64,000 nt of DNA, taken from Sanghuangporus weigelae. Taxonomy: Eukaryota > Basidiomycota > Agaricomycetes > Hymenochaetales > Hymenochaetaceae. Location of the stretch: positions 1,922,001 to 1,986,000 of the forward strand of contig CP137323.1 of the NCBI GenBank assembly GCA_033182465.1. The letters are read 5' to 3'. The notes beneath the pieces are model-generated. The model had not been told where the DNA came from. It did not search any database and saw nothing but the letters and a program-made list of their open reading frames with translations. Every line of letters starts with the position of its first letter. Position 1 is the first letter of the stretch. Positions 47,293 through 58,585 of this stretch are shown one piece after another. A program made the position numbers and the translations under genes.

Positions 47293-49279
47293 ATGGATAA
47301 CGACTGCAGGACGCCGAAAGCCTATTTGAGTTCTCTCCACTTTATTTCTCCATCAATTCTTGCGGAACTTGCCTCACTTAATCTTACTGGTCGTCTCTCA
47401 AAGACGAGGAAGGTTATCTCCGGGGGCGCTTATGGAGATATCTCAAAAGGTCACTTCCGCAGTCCCGGCAGACGTGTCAAAGTTGCTGTAAAGTGTTTGC
47501 GCTTCTATTTGAAGGAAGACATTAAGACGGTGAGTAGTGACAGTGACACTTGGGACGTTTTGTTGTTCCTCACGGAAGCGATGATCAGCTGTTCGAAAAA
47601 GAGATTTACGTGTGGTCGAAATTGGATCATGAAAATATTCTACCCCTGATGGGATATGCTATTGATACTACAACCGGATTTCCGTTGCTTGTATCGCGAT
47701 GGATGGAAAATGGTTCTGCTTGGACATATGTAAACTCTCATCCAAACCCCGATGTACTACGTCTGGTCCGTATTGGAGTTTCATCCTGTGTTTTTTCTCC
47801 TAACAGAGCTCCAGGTGACTGGTATAGCCAGCGGCCTTGCGTACCTCCACCGGAACGGCGTGGTACATTCCGACATCAAGTCGGTATGTGCTGTAGTATT
47901 TGCTTAGAAGTACCAACATCTAGATTGTTGATTCTAGGATAATGTTCTCGTCTCCGCTTCTGGTAATGCTCTCATCTGCGACTTTGGATGCTCGCGGATG
48001 GTAGCTGCTAGCCGTAGTCTCGCGAATCTTAGTTCGGGGATCAGAGGAACATCTCGGTATCTCGCGTTTGAACTCGTGGCACCTGTTCCTTCTTGTCATA
48101 CACAGAAGACAGACGTCTGGGCATTCGGCATGACTGTATATGTGCGTCAATGAATTCGTAACCTCTTCTGAAGAAGTTATACGCTGACCTTTGTCACAGG
48201 AGTTGGCCTTTCGGCAACGACCATTTGCAGGTCTCACAGATTTTCAAGTTATATCTGCAATAATGCACTACGAACTTCCTCGCGTCCCGACATTAGACCC
48301 CTTTGATCATCATTTCGAGAGGAAAGGAGTATTCAGAGCTATTTGTGTCGATTGTTGGAAACCCGATCCTGTGGACCGTCCGGACATATCTGCGATATCA
48401 AACAAGTTAACAGAAGAACAGAAGGCCCCGCAAATTTGGACCTTGCCTATGTCCAACTCCGACCCTATACTAATGAGAAATATGTCGCTGCCATCATCCC
48501 TTTTCAACTCACGTTTTTACGCTGGTTAGTGCAGTCCCTGACTGATATGGAAATTCTGCTAATGCGGTTTCTTTCTCCATAGAGGCCGAGATGATCGAAC
48601 ACAATTCAAATTGCAGTCGCAAACTCTCCGAACCAGTGTCTTTCGAAGTCTCGGAACGTGCTCGTGATGCAGACGACTTCTTGATGAAAGCGCATGTCTC
48701 AAATTCCAAACATATGCTCAGGACACTGGATGGTCGGAAACCTAAGCGAACCAGAAGCATCAAGCACGGATTAGGTTATTTCACCAGTATTCAACAGAAG
48801 GTTGTTTCCTTCCGTCATCTATGACTACATAGTCATTCATCTCAAGTTTTGCTTCAGAAATATGATGAAAACATTGATCCCGATTGTTCTTGCACGCCAT
48901 GCACGCAACTTCGGTGCCGACGTCTTGGTACAAAGTATATGGACTGGATGCATGTATGTTATACGTCTTTGCTCCTACTTTTGCTTACTTCATCATTCAT
49001 TAGGAATGGGATGATGAAAAGATCAAGGCCTTTCTCGCAAAGAACGAGGAGGTCAAATCCTCCTCTACATTTACCGACAATGAGCTATGCGACCCAATTA
49101 GCTTTCCAGTTCCCGTTTGTCACGACACCTCTGGTGAAAATGAGGATAGTGTCCATGGCGATGGTACGATGAACAGGTGTACCAACAGTGTGGACATTGG
49201 ATGTGGCGAGAGTAGAAATTCATTTGGGATGGACTTGTTAAACTTTAGTTTTGCTGGAAATATCTCACCTGGCATATGA
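47293..49279 (+). CDS. TKL-like protein kinase, tandem copy 2
   Basis: Eight exons (47,293-47,529; 47,589-47,765; 47,815-47,883; 47,938-48,141; 48,200-48,524; 48,583-48,800; 48,858-48,953; 49,004-49,279) total 1602 nt, 533 aa. Kinase motifs parallel copy 1: VISGGAYGDI, VAVK, FEKEIYVWSKLDHENIL, HSDIKSDN (again non-RD), DFGCSR, TDVWAFGMTVYELAFRQRPF. The first four exon joins fall at identical places in both copies, so this is a tandem duplication. The C-terminal extension of about 220 residues differs from that of copy 1. It holds a Cys-rich patch (CSCTPCTQLRC) and the stretch EWDDEKIKAFLAKNEEV. The ATG at 47,293 was chosen because it matches the start of copy 1. No signal peptide or membrane segment is visible. 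Confidence 0.85.
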
Positions 49280-49720
49280 GGAATGGGCAGACGCCAAGTA
49301 GGGAAGAGAATTTATAGAGATCGATTGAGCATATTGTCCATGTCGAGATCAGAACGAAACTCAGAGCATGAGACGATGGTGTGCTCAGATCTTTTGAAGA
49401 GCATTGTTCTGCCATATCCATCAAGTATCGGTCCAGCATTATGATAAGTTCGAGACTCCATTCTATAAAAATAAATAACGAAAACAAAATTCTTCGATTA
49501 CAATAAATAAATATGCGTCAATGAACGCAACCGGACACAATGCATTGCTAAAGACAACCAACTAAACATCCAACCCGCATGACAATGAAGAATAAGGCGC
49601 AAGCGCGTACCCCTTTGTTTTCTATTGTATAGTACCTGAGAGGGGAGAAATAACAGACACATGCATTGCAAATCTCCGTTTACTGGAGTTTTCGTTTCTT
49701 GTACTGGATAGTAAAGAGGA

Positions 49721-52520
49721 TTATAAGCACAATACGTCGCAATACGGATGGGAAGTGCTACGCACCACAGTGACGACCGTCCCGTCATCCAGCGTCTCTT
49801 TCGCCGGGTACAATTTATACTTGCCAATTCGGGGTAGAACCTGTCGCCACATTGCCCAGTAGAGGACCCCACCCGCGAGAACGCCAATGGCAACCAAACA
49901 ATACCTGTTCGATGAGAAAGTCAGCTTGAGTTGCGACAATCGCATATTTGAAAGTAACAAGAGCGTACAGATAGTATGGCAACGGTGGAGTGTCACCGAC
50001 ACCGTTTTCAGGTCGGATATAGGGAACCACAATCACTGTGGAGACAGAAGGTATGAGCATCGATAGCGTTGAAGCCGATCAGGAAGCAATGACGTACAGA
50101 AGACAGCAGTAGCCATGAAGAAAAACGCGACCGGCCACCAAACTGCACGCAAAGTAAAGGATGTTCGTTAGTGTCTTATTCGAACGACTACAGGAACGGA
50201 ATGAGCTGGAAAGCATTCCTACCTTTAAACGGTCTAACGGCATCTGGCTTCTTCCAGCGAAGGTAAAAAAGACCCTAAATGGTGAACCGCATAAGAGTGC
50301 TGTTGGCGAACGGATGGTGCAGAATACGCACAGAAATGATAAGCAAATTAATAATCTGCATCGGATAGCCTTCAACATTGAGAATGAAAGGGTAAGCGAC
50401 ATCTGGCGGAGGTGCGAGGATGACGATGACCTGTGAAGATACGGTCAAGAAGTGGTACAGCACACCAGCAACGTTGACGACGCACAGAAGGAATGAGATG
50501 TAGAATCAACCCGGGCATGGGAGACTTCCCAGTCGGCCAGTTGGATGCCCAGAACTTGTTTCCGAACGGCAATGGCATGCCCTCTTTCGCAACCTCTAAG
50601 ACGGATAAAATATCAGCGGCGCAAAGTGATGAGAAGCTGTCAAAAATGGCTCACCTTGATTTACACGAGACATTGAGAAGGTCTACGAGGTACACATTTT
50701 GTAAGTATTTTGGACTCGAACTGTTCGCACAATTCAAGTCTTGCGTACCACTGTCATCACATTCTGCAAGGTGTGTCAGTAAAGTTCTTGAGTTCAGAGC
50801 CGACAATGAACCTACACTGGACAATACAGAGATTCGAATGATACCTATCAGAAATATTGATCTTTACAGAACAAGCGTTTGCTTACCCAAGAGCACTAGA
50901 AATCTCAGCGTCAGATCTGACTATCTAATAGCAAAGATCACAGAGAAACCTACCTCAAACCGACAAACACGCTTAGCGCTTTCTGGGCCTGTTCGCCAAA
51001 CACTTTCCTGAAGAATAACGAGGCGACAGTGACCTTGCTAGCCAAAATCTCCTCCTTAGTGGAAGCACTAAACGTCGCGAACCGGCCGATCGAATGAAAG
51101 AGAGGGAATAAATTAAGAAGAGTCTTCTCCTGGCAGTATGAATGAGAGCTGACTTACGCGAAGTAGGCAATGTTTGCGAAGATATAGGAGACCGCGCAGA
51201 TACCCAGACCAAGTGGGCCAGCGATTTTGAGAGTACGCACGGGATCCTTGACCTCGTTCAAGACATAGTTGATGTTTGACCAGCCGGCGTATGCATTTAT
51301 TACTTTAAACATCGCTGTCGCGTACTGATAGGATGAGATTAGAGCATAATCATATAAATCCCAGAAGAGAACTGACATCACCGCCACTGTTAGAACTACC
51401 AGCGAATGCATCACGGAAATTAGCATGTGGATCCTCAACGCTTGTGTTCCCGCCCAGGACAACCCATCCTGTCAAGGCGACTCGTCTGAGTTAATATGCA
51501 GAAATTCGTGAAGTGATACTTACCGGTGACGATGACGAAGGCCAGAAGGAATACCTTAAACAGACTGATCACCTGAGAATAGTTTAGGATTCAGTAAATG
51601 AAAGAGCCAGTGAATGAATCCTACATTCATGATCCAGAGACCAAGTTTCGGTGTAAAGCCGTGGACCAACGTAACAAAAGTGATGACTGGAACCGAAAGA
51701 AATTCAATACGGATGTTTCTGTTCAATCGTCATTATCAAACTTACCGCCCAAGGCAATGCCACGTGAATTCCAACGGCCAGCTTCCACGCCCGCAGTTAT
51801 TAAGATGCTGATCCAGAACGTCAGAAGCCGGAATTTCAGAAGCTCCGTTAAATACGAAATTCAAAAGAAGTACGCACTTGTTTGCAAATACAATACAGCC
51901 ACTAGCCGTGAAGCCGAGCAGGATGATCTGGAAAGCGTAAAAGACTGTCGCCAGTCCTTTAGGTTTCTTGTAAACTGCCTCAAGGTAGACTTTTTCTCCT
52001 CCGGATCGCGGAAACATGGTGCCCAGCTCGAGCCAAACGAAGAGTCCAGAGAAAGAAAGAAAGAAACCGAGCACCCAGAGCATAAGCGATGCGCCAACGG
52101 ATCCTACCGAATTCAGAATGCTGGAGGGAGTGGAGAAGATACCGGTTCCGATGATTCGTCCGACGCTAGTTCTTGGTCAGCTAGCAGAACATGACGGTCA
52201 AAGCACAACGCACATCAGCATAGTGCAACTGAAGACGCCCAAGTGACGGCCCATTCCCCCTGCAGCATCTGCACAAGGACTAATATTCAGTAAACCGACC
52301 CGGTAAAGGAGAATCATTACTCACCTTCTTCGAATGACAGAGCACCAGGGTTCAAGGATGGATCCACCGCAGTAGCTATCTCTCCATCAACGGGAACTGG
52401 GTAGGAAGCCAGTGCTTTGCCATCTTTCTCTTGTGAGCTACCGAATGACGCGTGATCATCTGTTGAAGAAGGGTGACTTGGATTTAAACGATGAAGCGCT
52501 TCCTTCAAGAGGCCAGCCAT
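49721..52520 (-). CDS. amino-acid permease, LAT/Mup1-like (APC superfamily)
   Basis: Polytopic plasma-membrane amino-acid transporter. ATG at 52,520 starts a 60-70 residue hydrophilic, acidic N-terminus (MAGLLKEALHRLN...). The first membrane helix carries the family signature GRIIGTGIFSTPSSIL, followed by LMLWVLGFFLSFSGLFVWLE and LGTMFPRSGGEKVYL. Further stretches are AYAGWSNINYVLNEVKDPVR (typical of LAT and Mup1 proteins), GPLGLGICAVSYIFANIAYF, EGMPLPFGNKFWASN and VVPYIRPENGVGDTPPLPYY. The last exon ends GKYKLYPAKETLDDGT and stops at TAA 49,721. The coding sequence is spread over many small exons, and not every join was resolved, so the length (roughly 550-600 aa) is an estimate. Methionine is a likely substrate by resemblance to Mup1, but other neutral amino acids are possible. 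Confidence 0.85.
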
Positions 52521-53088
52521 GGTCAACGCAGACGGACAATGGGCAGTCAAGTTTTGGCTTGCGCAGATAAGACTCGTATTTATATAGACAGGAATCGAAG
52601 CCCGGATCACGAGTGACAGAAGAGCGTGCCCGATAGGCAAAGCGCCTGTAGTATGATACCATTCTCCACCGAGTGCGAAAAGTCGCTGTTTGCTGGAGCT
52701 GAGGCAATCCGGATCCTAGATAACGCCATTGAGAGGCGATTTTTGTCCTGCCATCATCGACCGCTTCGATGCAAAAACACAGGGTCAGAGCGGGTTTTTC
52801 TGGTTGTCGTTATGTCGCAGATGGTCCTTTCGACAGCAAATACACCTCTTTACTTGGCGTAATAGATATCAAGGTGCGCAGAAAGTAGACATAATGAAAG
52901 GGAGAGTGATTCTGATAAGCTGAAAAGAAGATATTTATTCCGAGTTGATGGCATCAAAAGAGTTGGAGTTCCTCTTTTGGAGGGGAGGGTGGTTGTATAA
53001 TTTTAGACTACGAGTGTGAGTGTGACGTCACGTCATGTGCACAGATTTCAATTCAAACTCATGTCCGGACGCTCTTTACCAGACCAGA
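52521..53088. other. divergent intergenic region, permease and NFKBIL1-like gene
   Basis: About 0.57 kb shared by the two divergent starts. It must contain both promoters. A TATA-like TATTTATATAGACAGG lies near 52,570-52,585, read toward the permease on the minus strand as CTATATAAATA. No gene is seen. Confidence 0.5.
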
Positions 53089-54263
53089 ATGCCTCGTCTG
53101 CATCTGAAGAGGACACCGGCTGAAGAGGAGGAACGAGCCAGGAGAAAATCTAGGAAAGCTTCAAAGAAACACAAAGAGAAGAGAAGTCGGTACGCTTACT
53201 CTGACAATGACGACTCAGAGCGAAAGCAACAGCGTCCTCGCTCACGGTCAAGAAGCCCAGGACGCGGTTCAAACCATCGTTCCAGAAAGTACTACAACCA
53301 GGACCCTTTTCCGGGAGATCCAGGCCCGTCTTCTTATGCACACAGTCGCGAATACGTGAACTCCGATGATGACGCTTCTCAAGCGCGTGTGGAAGAAGAA
53401 CGCTTTGAAGAGAAGTTGCGTGATGCATTAGAAGACGATGGGCTGTATGACTCGACGCAGCGCCTTGATAATGTCGAAGCACGGTTGAACTCTTATGCTC
53501 ACATTCCTCGCCGGTGGCGGGGAATGGACGATGGATTCAGTGCAGGCCTCTGGATGGAGGACGCTCGGGAGGATATTGGTCTTGAGCCGTGGCAAATGAA
53601 CGACGACGAATACGCCGAATATATACGTGCGGGGATGTGGAGGTATGTTCGTTCGTTTGTTCAAAATCACGAGTACAACACTTATGCATGTCTATCTTTA
53701 GGAAGAAGAACCAGGCGGAATATGAGGAACGCTTGCGCAAGAAGGAGGAACGGAGACGAAGGGACGAACGTGAACAACGTCGTCGAGCAAAGACTAGAAG
53801 ACTCGAGCGTGAGGTACAGGTGGAACGCGAGAAGCACTCCGCAGCAAAAGCCAGGCGGAGGCGAGAAGAGGCGAGGCGGTTTTACGAAGAGCGATGGACT
53901 ACTCTGCTTGCGCGTCCTGTTTCGAGTAGTATCACCGAAGATCGTTTACCCATATCGTTTGCCGACATACCGTGGCCCCTAGCAGTTACGAAGAACATTT
54001 CATCAGAAGAGTTCATCGAACAGCTCACGAAGGACGCGGTGTCGTCCTTCTTGCTGCGTTCTGGAGAGGAGACCGATACCACAGATGGACCGGCGCCTTC
54101 TACCAAGGACGTCCTCCGTACGACGATGCTCAGATTCCACCCTGATAAATTCGAGTCACGTATTCTGTCCCGTGTCGAGGAGAAGGATAGGGATCTCGTC
54201 AAAGAATCCGCGAACGTGGTCATGCGGATTCTCAACGATCTGATGAAAGATCTTCGTGATTAA
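53089..54263 (+). CDS. NFKBIL1-like protein with degenerate J-like C-terminus
   Basis: Fungal homologue of NF-kappa-B inhibitor-like protein 1. Two exons, 53,089-53,642 and 53,702-54,263, give 371 aa. The N-terminal third is Arg/Ser/Lys-rich with an RS-like run (RPRSRSRSPGRGSNHRSRK), suggesting nuclear localisation. The middle holds WRGMDDGFSAGLW and a long charged coiled coil (YEERLRKKEERRRRDEREQ). The C-terminus has ISFADIPWPLA and LRTTMLRFHPDKFESR, the latter recalling the HPD loop of J proteins and being the best family marker. The start at MPRLHLKR was preferred over an in-frame ATG 54 bp upstream because the residues before it look non-coding. In animals the protein is linked to RNA processing. 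The fungal role is unproven. Confidence 0.82.
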
Positions 54264-55032
54264 CGGAGCCTTACTTTCAAGACGGAGCTCTTATATTCTA
54301 AGAGCATCACCATTCTGCTGCCTGATTATGTCTGGAGCTTATACCATGTCTTTCAAGGAGTTATATCTCATAGGTTCGGAAGAAACGGGTAGTGCCTTGG
54401 CCTCATTGAAGGACATGCTACGCTTCAATATTTGTAGGATCGAGATGTCGTTCCTCGGAAATGACAAAGTCTCAGGCCTCGAGGACAAAGTCGGGGAAGA
54501 AACCCGGATCTGTCATAGATATGCCTGCCGTTTCCAGGCCTTTTATCACTGCGAAGAGTCGAGTCCCTATACATACTTCTGCCAAGTTCTTTTAGACAGG
54601 GACCACTGCTAGACTTCCCTTTATAATCGAGAGATATCTAGAGTGTCGAGATGGAACGGATGCTCTTCCTCTCCAGATTATCCGGCTTGCTGACAAATTT
54701 CACCAAATGCGTTCATAATCAGGGTCTCAACTCGCTGGGCGCTGGGTGCATTAAAGGCGAAACCAACGCTGAGAAATTTGAATGCTGGCAACACAACATC
54801 GCGCAAGACCGCATACAATGTCTACTCTTGCAATTGCAGTGTTTGGAGATGGTCATTCTGCGCCGCATTTGCAGTATTATCAGTATATAACTCCTATTCG
54901 CCTTAGATGATTGTAGTAGGCCTACATAGTAAAGCATTTCTATTTATGGTTCTGACCGACAAATATCTTACTGAGCACCTCTAAGATGTTACTCGACTCG
55001 GACCTCGACGATTATAAGCCTGCCATTTCCCT
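54264..55032. other. intergenic region between NFKBIL1-like gene and eIF4G derivative
   Basis: About 0.77 kb between two convergent genes. The right end, just beyond the stop of the eIF4G derivative, is old eIF4G downstream sequence. No gene is recognised, and the short open frames lack motifs. Confidence 0.55.
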
Positions 55033-58000
55033 TTAATTTGGGCAGTATTGTGTCGGAGCGGATGCGGAAAATATGACTCGAGTGCCTGATGAGTGATAAG
55101 CAGCTGCTGCGTTACGAGGAATCCATTTCCGTTCTCGCAACTCAATCACGTCCTGACAGGAGAGATTAGAACAGCTAAACACAGACGAGAGAAGATACGT
55201 ACCTGTAACATAAGTTGCATACGGCGAGAAGACACATTGCTGCTCCTGGCGAGCTCCTTCATCCGAGTGAAGTAGACATCCATATGTCCCCGAGCCTTGG
55301 AGGTATCCAGAGCCTGGCCAACAGTCGAGAGAAGCTTACACAGACTCTCGATCTCTTCTTCCTTCCGGTTATCTTCGTTATTGAGGAGCTTCTTAATGCA
55401 TCCATGCATAATACGCTCCGTAAGCATCTGCAACTTGTAAAGCTCGCCGATGAACTTGATAAGACCTAGACCCTGACGCCTCGCCTTTGAGACAGCAAAG
55501 TAATCATCGGAGTAAAGCGAGACTTCTCCGTATTCTTCCCTGTTCTTTTCGTCGGCGTTCTCTACCGCTTGATTCTCGGTCTCCTTCGCAGGGGCTACGG
55601 TCGCTTTTCCGGCTGACCAACCGCGCTTCAAATCCTCCTGACAGCGATTAAGAAGGTACTTTCGGAATAGCAGACCACCGGTGATAGGCTTGCCCTCGCC
55701 ATTGCGAATGCCATCGTCTTGGATATTCGGACTGATCTGCTTCATCATCTTTCGACATAGTCGCGCGTACATTTCGTTCGAATCAGCCTCATCTTTCGCC
55801 TTCTCGAGTACGAGTCGAACGACCTGGATAAGCGTGCGCCCGTCCTTCTCATTTTCGCTCTTGTTCACCCAAGCGATAATCTGGTTCGAGATAGATTCGA
55901 ACTTCTCCTTGGTGAGCTTGTTGAGCAAGGCGCGAACTTTCTTATCCACGACTTCTGGCGAATCTAACGAAAGAGAAGATGCCGCTCGGTGCATTAATAC
56001 ATTATGGTCCTGGAGCGGACAAGCGGTATCTGCGTTGCGTGGAATCCATTTCCGTTCCCGCAGCTCAATTACATCCTACAAGCAAGAAGTCAGACTAGAA
56101 CGCAGAGGGACAGATACTACAAACTTGTAACATTGCTTGCACGTGAGGCTGGACTTTGCTGCTTCTAGAAAGCACCTTCATTCGAGTGAAGTAAATAGCC
56201 ATATGTCCCCTAGCCTTGGAAGTATCGAGGGCCTGACCGATATTCGTCAAAAGCGCGCACAGACACTCAATTTCTTCTTCATCTGGGTCATCGACGCTGC
56301 TGAGGAGTTTCTTGATGCATTCATGCATGATATGGTCAGGGAGCATTTGCAGTTTGAAAAGTTCACCCACGAACTTGACGAGACGAAGAGCTTGATGCTT
56401 CGCTTCCAGTGCAGCATTATGTTCATCCCAGTAAAGCCAAATGTCTCCATCCGCATCCTCGTTCTCCTCGCTGGTGTCGTTGACTGCCTTTTTTCCGGTC
56501 TTCTTTTCTTTCGCTACCGCAGCCGTCATTTCCTTGGCAGACCAAGTACCCTCAAAGTCCTCCTGACAACGGTTCAGAAGATACTCGCGGAACAACAAGT
56601 CACCAGAGATTGGTCCGTCTTCGACATCGCAAAAACCGTCATCCTGGATATCCGGACTGATCTGTTCCATCATCTTTTGACACAGTCGCGCATACATCTC
56701 GCTCCAAGCAGCCTCGTTCACTGCCTTCTCGAACACAAGTCGAATGACCTGAATTAGCGAGCGCCCAACCCTCTCGTTCTCCCTCTCATTCACCCATACG
56801 ATGTTCTTCCTCTTGTTCACCCATACGATGATCTGGTTTGAAGTGAACTCGAAATCCTCCATGCTGAGCTTGTTGATTAAGGTGCGGACTTCATTGTCCT
56901 CGATTTCTGAAGATCTTAGTCGGACAGAAGACCAGGGAATGGAGGGCGTGTGACTTCCTGAAGAATGCAAAGGGTTGGGTTTCCCACCGAACAACGTTGA
57001 ACGCGCGATTCGTTCTTCGCTCCTCACTTTCGGCCCCACAGAGAATCGGCAGGTAGAATTTTTGGATGTTGTATCTATGCCTTGCGAAATGTCTCGTTGC
57101 CTAGGGGAAACCCGGTGCTTTACGTGAGACGGATCGATAGGTTTGAGGCCCATCGCCACGAGATCAGGAAATTCACCTGGCTTCTGTTTACAGACAGACA
57201 TGAATTGAAGAAGGAAATCTCTATCATATCTATGCAAAGAGACAAGAGTAGATAAGCATACTTTGATTTTGTTAAATGTAAGTCAAAAGATGTACAGACC
57301 GGAATTTCCCATCCTTCGCGCTCATATTGAGTTCAGGCTTAGGACTCACGATTCCCTCGGGATACGGAACGTGGTAAACATCCTGAATATGACGAGCAGT
57401 AGCAAGTGCGGACAGCGCAGGATTTATGGCGGCTTCTGATGATATCTTCTTCCCTAGCTCCTTCAGTTTAACGCAGTCATTTTCTTCATCCTCCTCCCTC
57501 TTCTGCTCTTCTTCCTTACGCTTGCACTCTTCCTCTAGTCGAGCGCACTCCTTCTCCTCTTCCTCCTTGCGTCGCTGCTCCTCCTCTTCCTTCCGCTTCC
57601 GTTCCTCTTCGGCCTTTATCCTTGCCTCTTCCGCAGCCTTTGCTTTCTCTTCCTCCTCCCGGCGTTTACGCTCCTCAGTTTCCTTTGTTTGCCTCCTCTT
57701 TCTCTCCTCTCCCTCTTCCTTTTCCTTTTGCTGTCTCTCCTCCTCGATCCTCTTCAATCGTGCCTCCTCTGTCTCTAGTCGGATCGCAGCCCGTCGCCCA
57801 ATCTTATCAGAGGCAGGAGTCGATGAAGCCGTTGAAGGGGTAGCACCGTGCTTGCGTAATCTGTCCAGATCGATTTCATGACCAGAAGCGTCAGTGATCT
57901 TGATCTTGCTCTGACGCTGCACAGGAGGCGGTGCATGACTAGGCACGAAAGTGCTAACATTGCAGTCAAGTCGCGACTCTAAACAAAGATGAGGAGGCGT

Positions 58001-58585
58001 TCCTGCAGAACTTGCTTCGGGCGCATCGGCGGAGTCCTGTGCACTGACATAGTAACCAGGCCATCCAGGTACAGTTGGCATATGTGGCATGCCTTGGACG
58101 GGGGCAGGCTGTCCCTGGTGTTGGTGTTGATGTGGTACATGAGGTTGAGGAGGGGCGAGGCGAGGCGACGGCATGTTACTATTATTCGGGCCAGGAGGCC
58201 CGCTATTCACGGGAGGTCTACCTGGAGCACCATTCGGCATCGCACGAGCGATCGAAGGCGAGCGAGGTCCGCCTCCGACACTCGGATTTCGCATAGATGG
58301 CACAAAAGAAGGCGGAAATTGCTGCTGCGGTTGTTGATGTGGATGGTGTTGAACATGAGGATGAGGACCGGCGTCAGGTTGACCAGGCGTATTTTGGGTC
58401 GGAGGCGGGGGAACGGCAGGCGATAAGGTATTTGAGCGCATTGGCGGCGAGGCCACGTTCTCAGGGGAAGAAGCATTTACAGGAGATGAGGTCTTGGTGT
58501 CGCTTCCGCCACCCCGGAAGAACGACGATATATCGACTTCTGGTGACTTGTGCGTCGCGGAAGGCAGACTAATAACTCCATCCAT
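55033..58585 (-). CDS. eIF4G-derived protein with two tandem MIF4G domains
   Basis: Rearranged paralogue of the eIF4G gene to its right. Exons 58,585-57,300; 57,229-56,125; 56,075-55,203; 55,152-55,033 sum to 3384 nt, 1127 aa, with no stop. Residues 1-200 are Pro/Gln/His-rich, then come KIKITDASGHEIDLDRL and a Glu/Lys coiled coil shorter than in the parent. The eIF4E-binding motif YDRDFLL (Tyr at 57,228) is kept. MIF4G domain 1 (about 56,930-56,125) is diverged and carries a 9-residue tandem repeat. MIF4G domain 2 (about 55,955-55,203) is close to the parent. Each is followed by DVIELRERKWIPRN. The parental C-terminal MA3-like domain is missing. The last 20 residues come from former 3' UTR. 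It could bind eIF4E and eIF4A but not C-terminal partners. Expression is unknown, and it may be a young pseudogene that is still open. Confidence 0.82.
56789..56842 (-). repeat. 27-bp in-frame tandem duplication in MIF4G domain 1
   Basis: The block TTCACCCATACGATG occurs at 56,789-56,803 and 56,816-56,830, a 27-bp period. In protein it gives IVWVNKRKN then IVWVNEREN, against a single unit in the parental gene and in MIF4G domain 2. It falls in an early helix of the MIF4G fold. Confidence 0.8.

Noticed and set aside
53035-53088. Upstream in-frame ATG of the NFKBIL1-like gene
   Set aside because: The 18 extra residues look non-coding, and MPRLHLKR at 53,089 has the more natural start. The longer form is not excluded.
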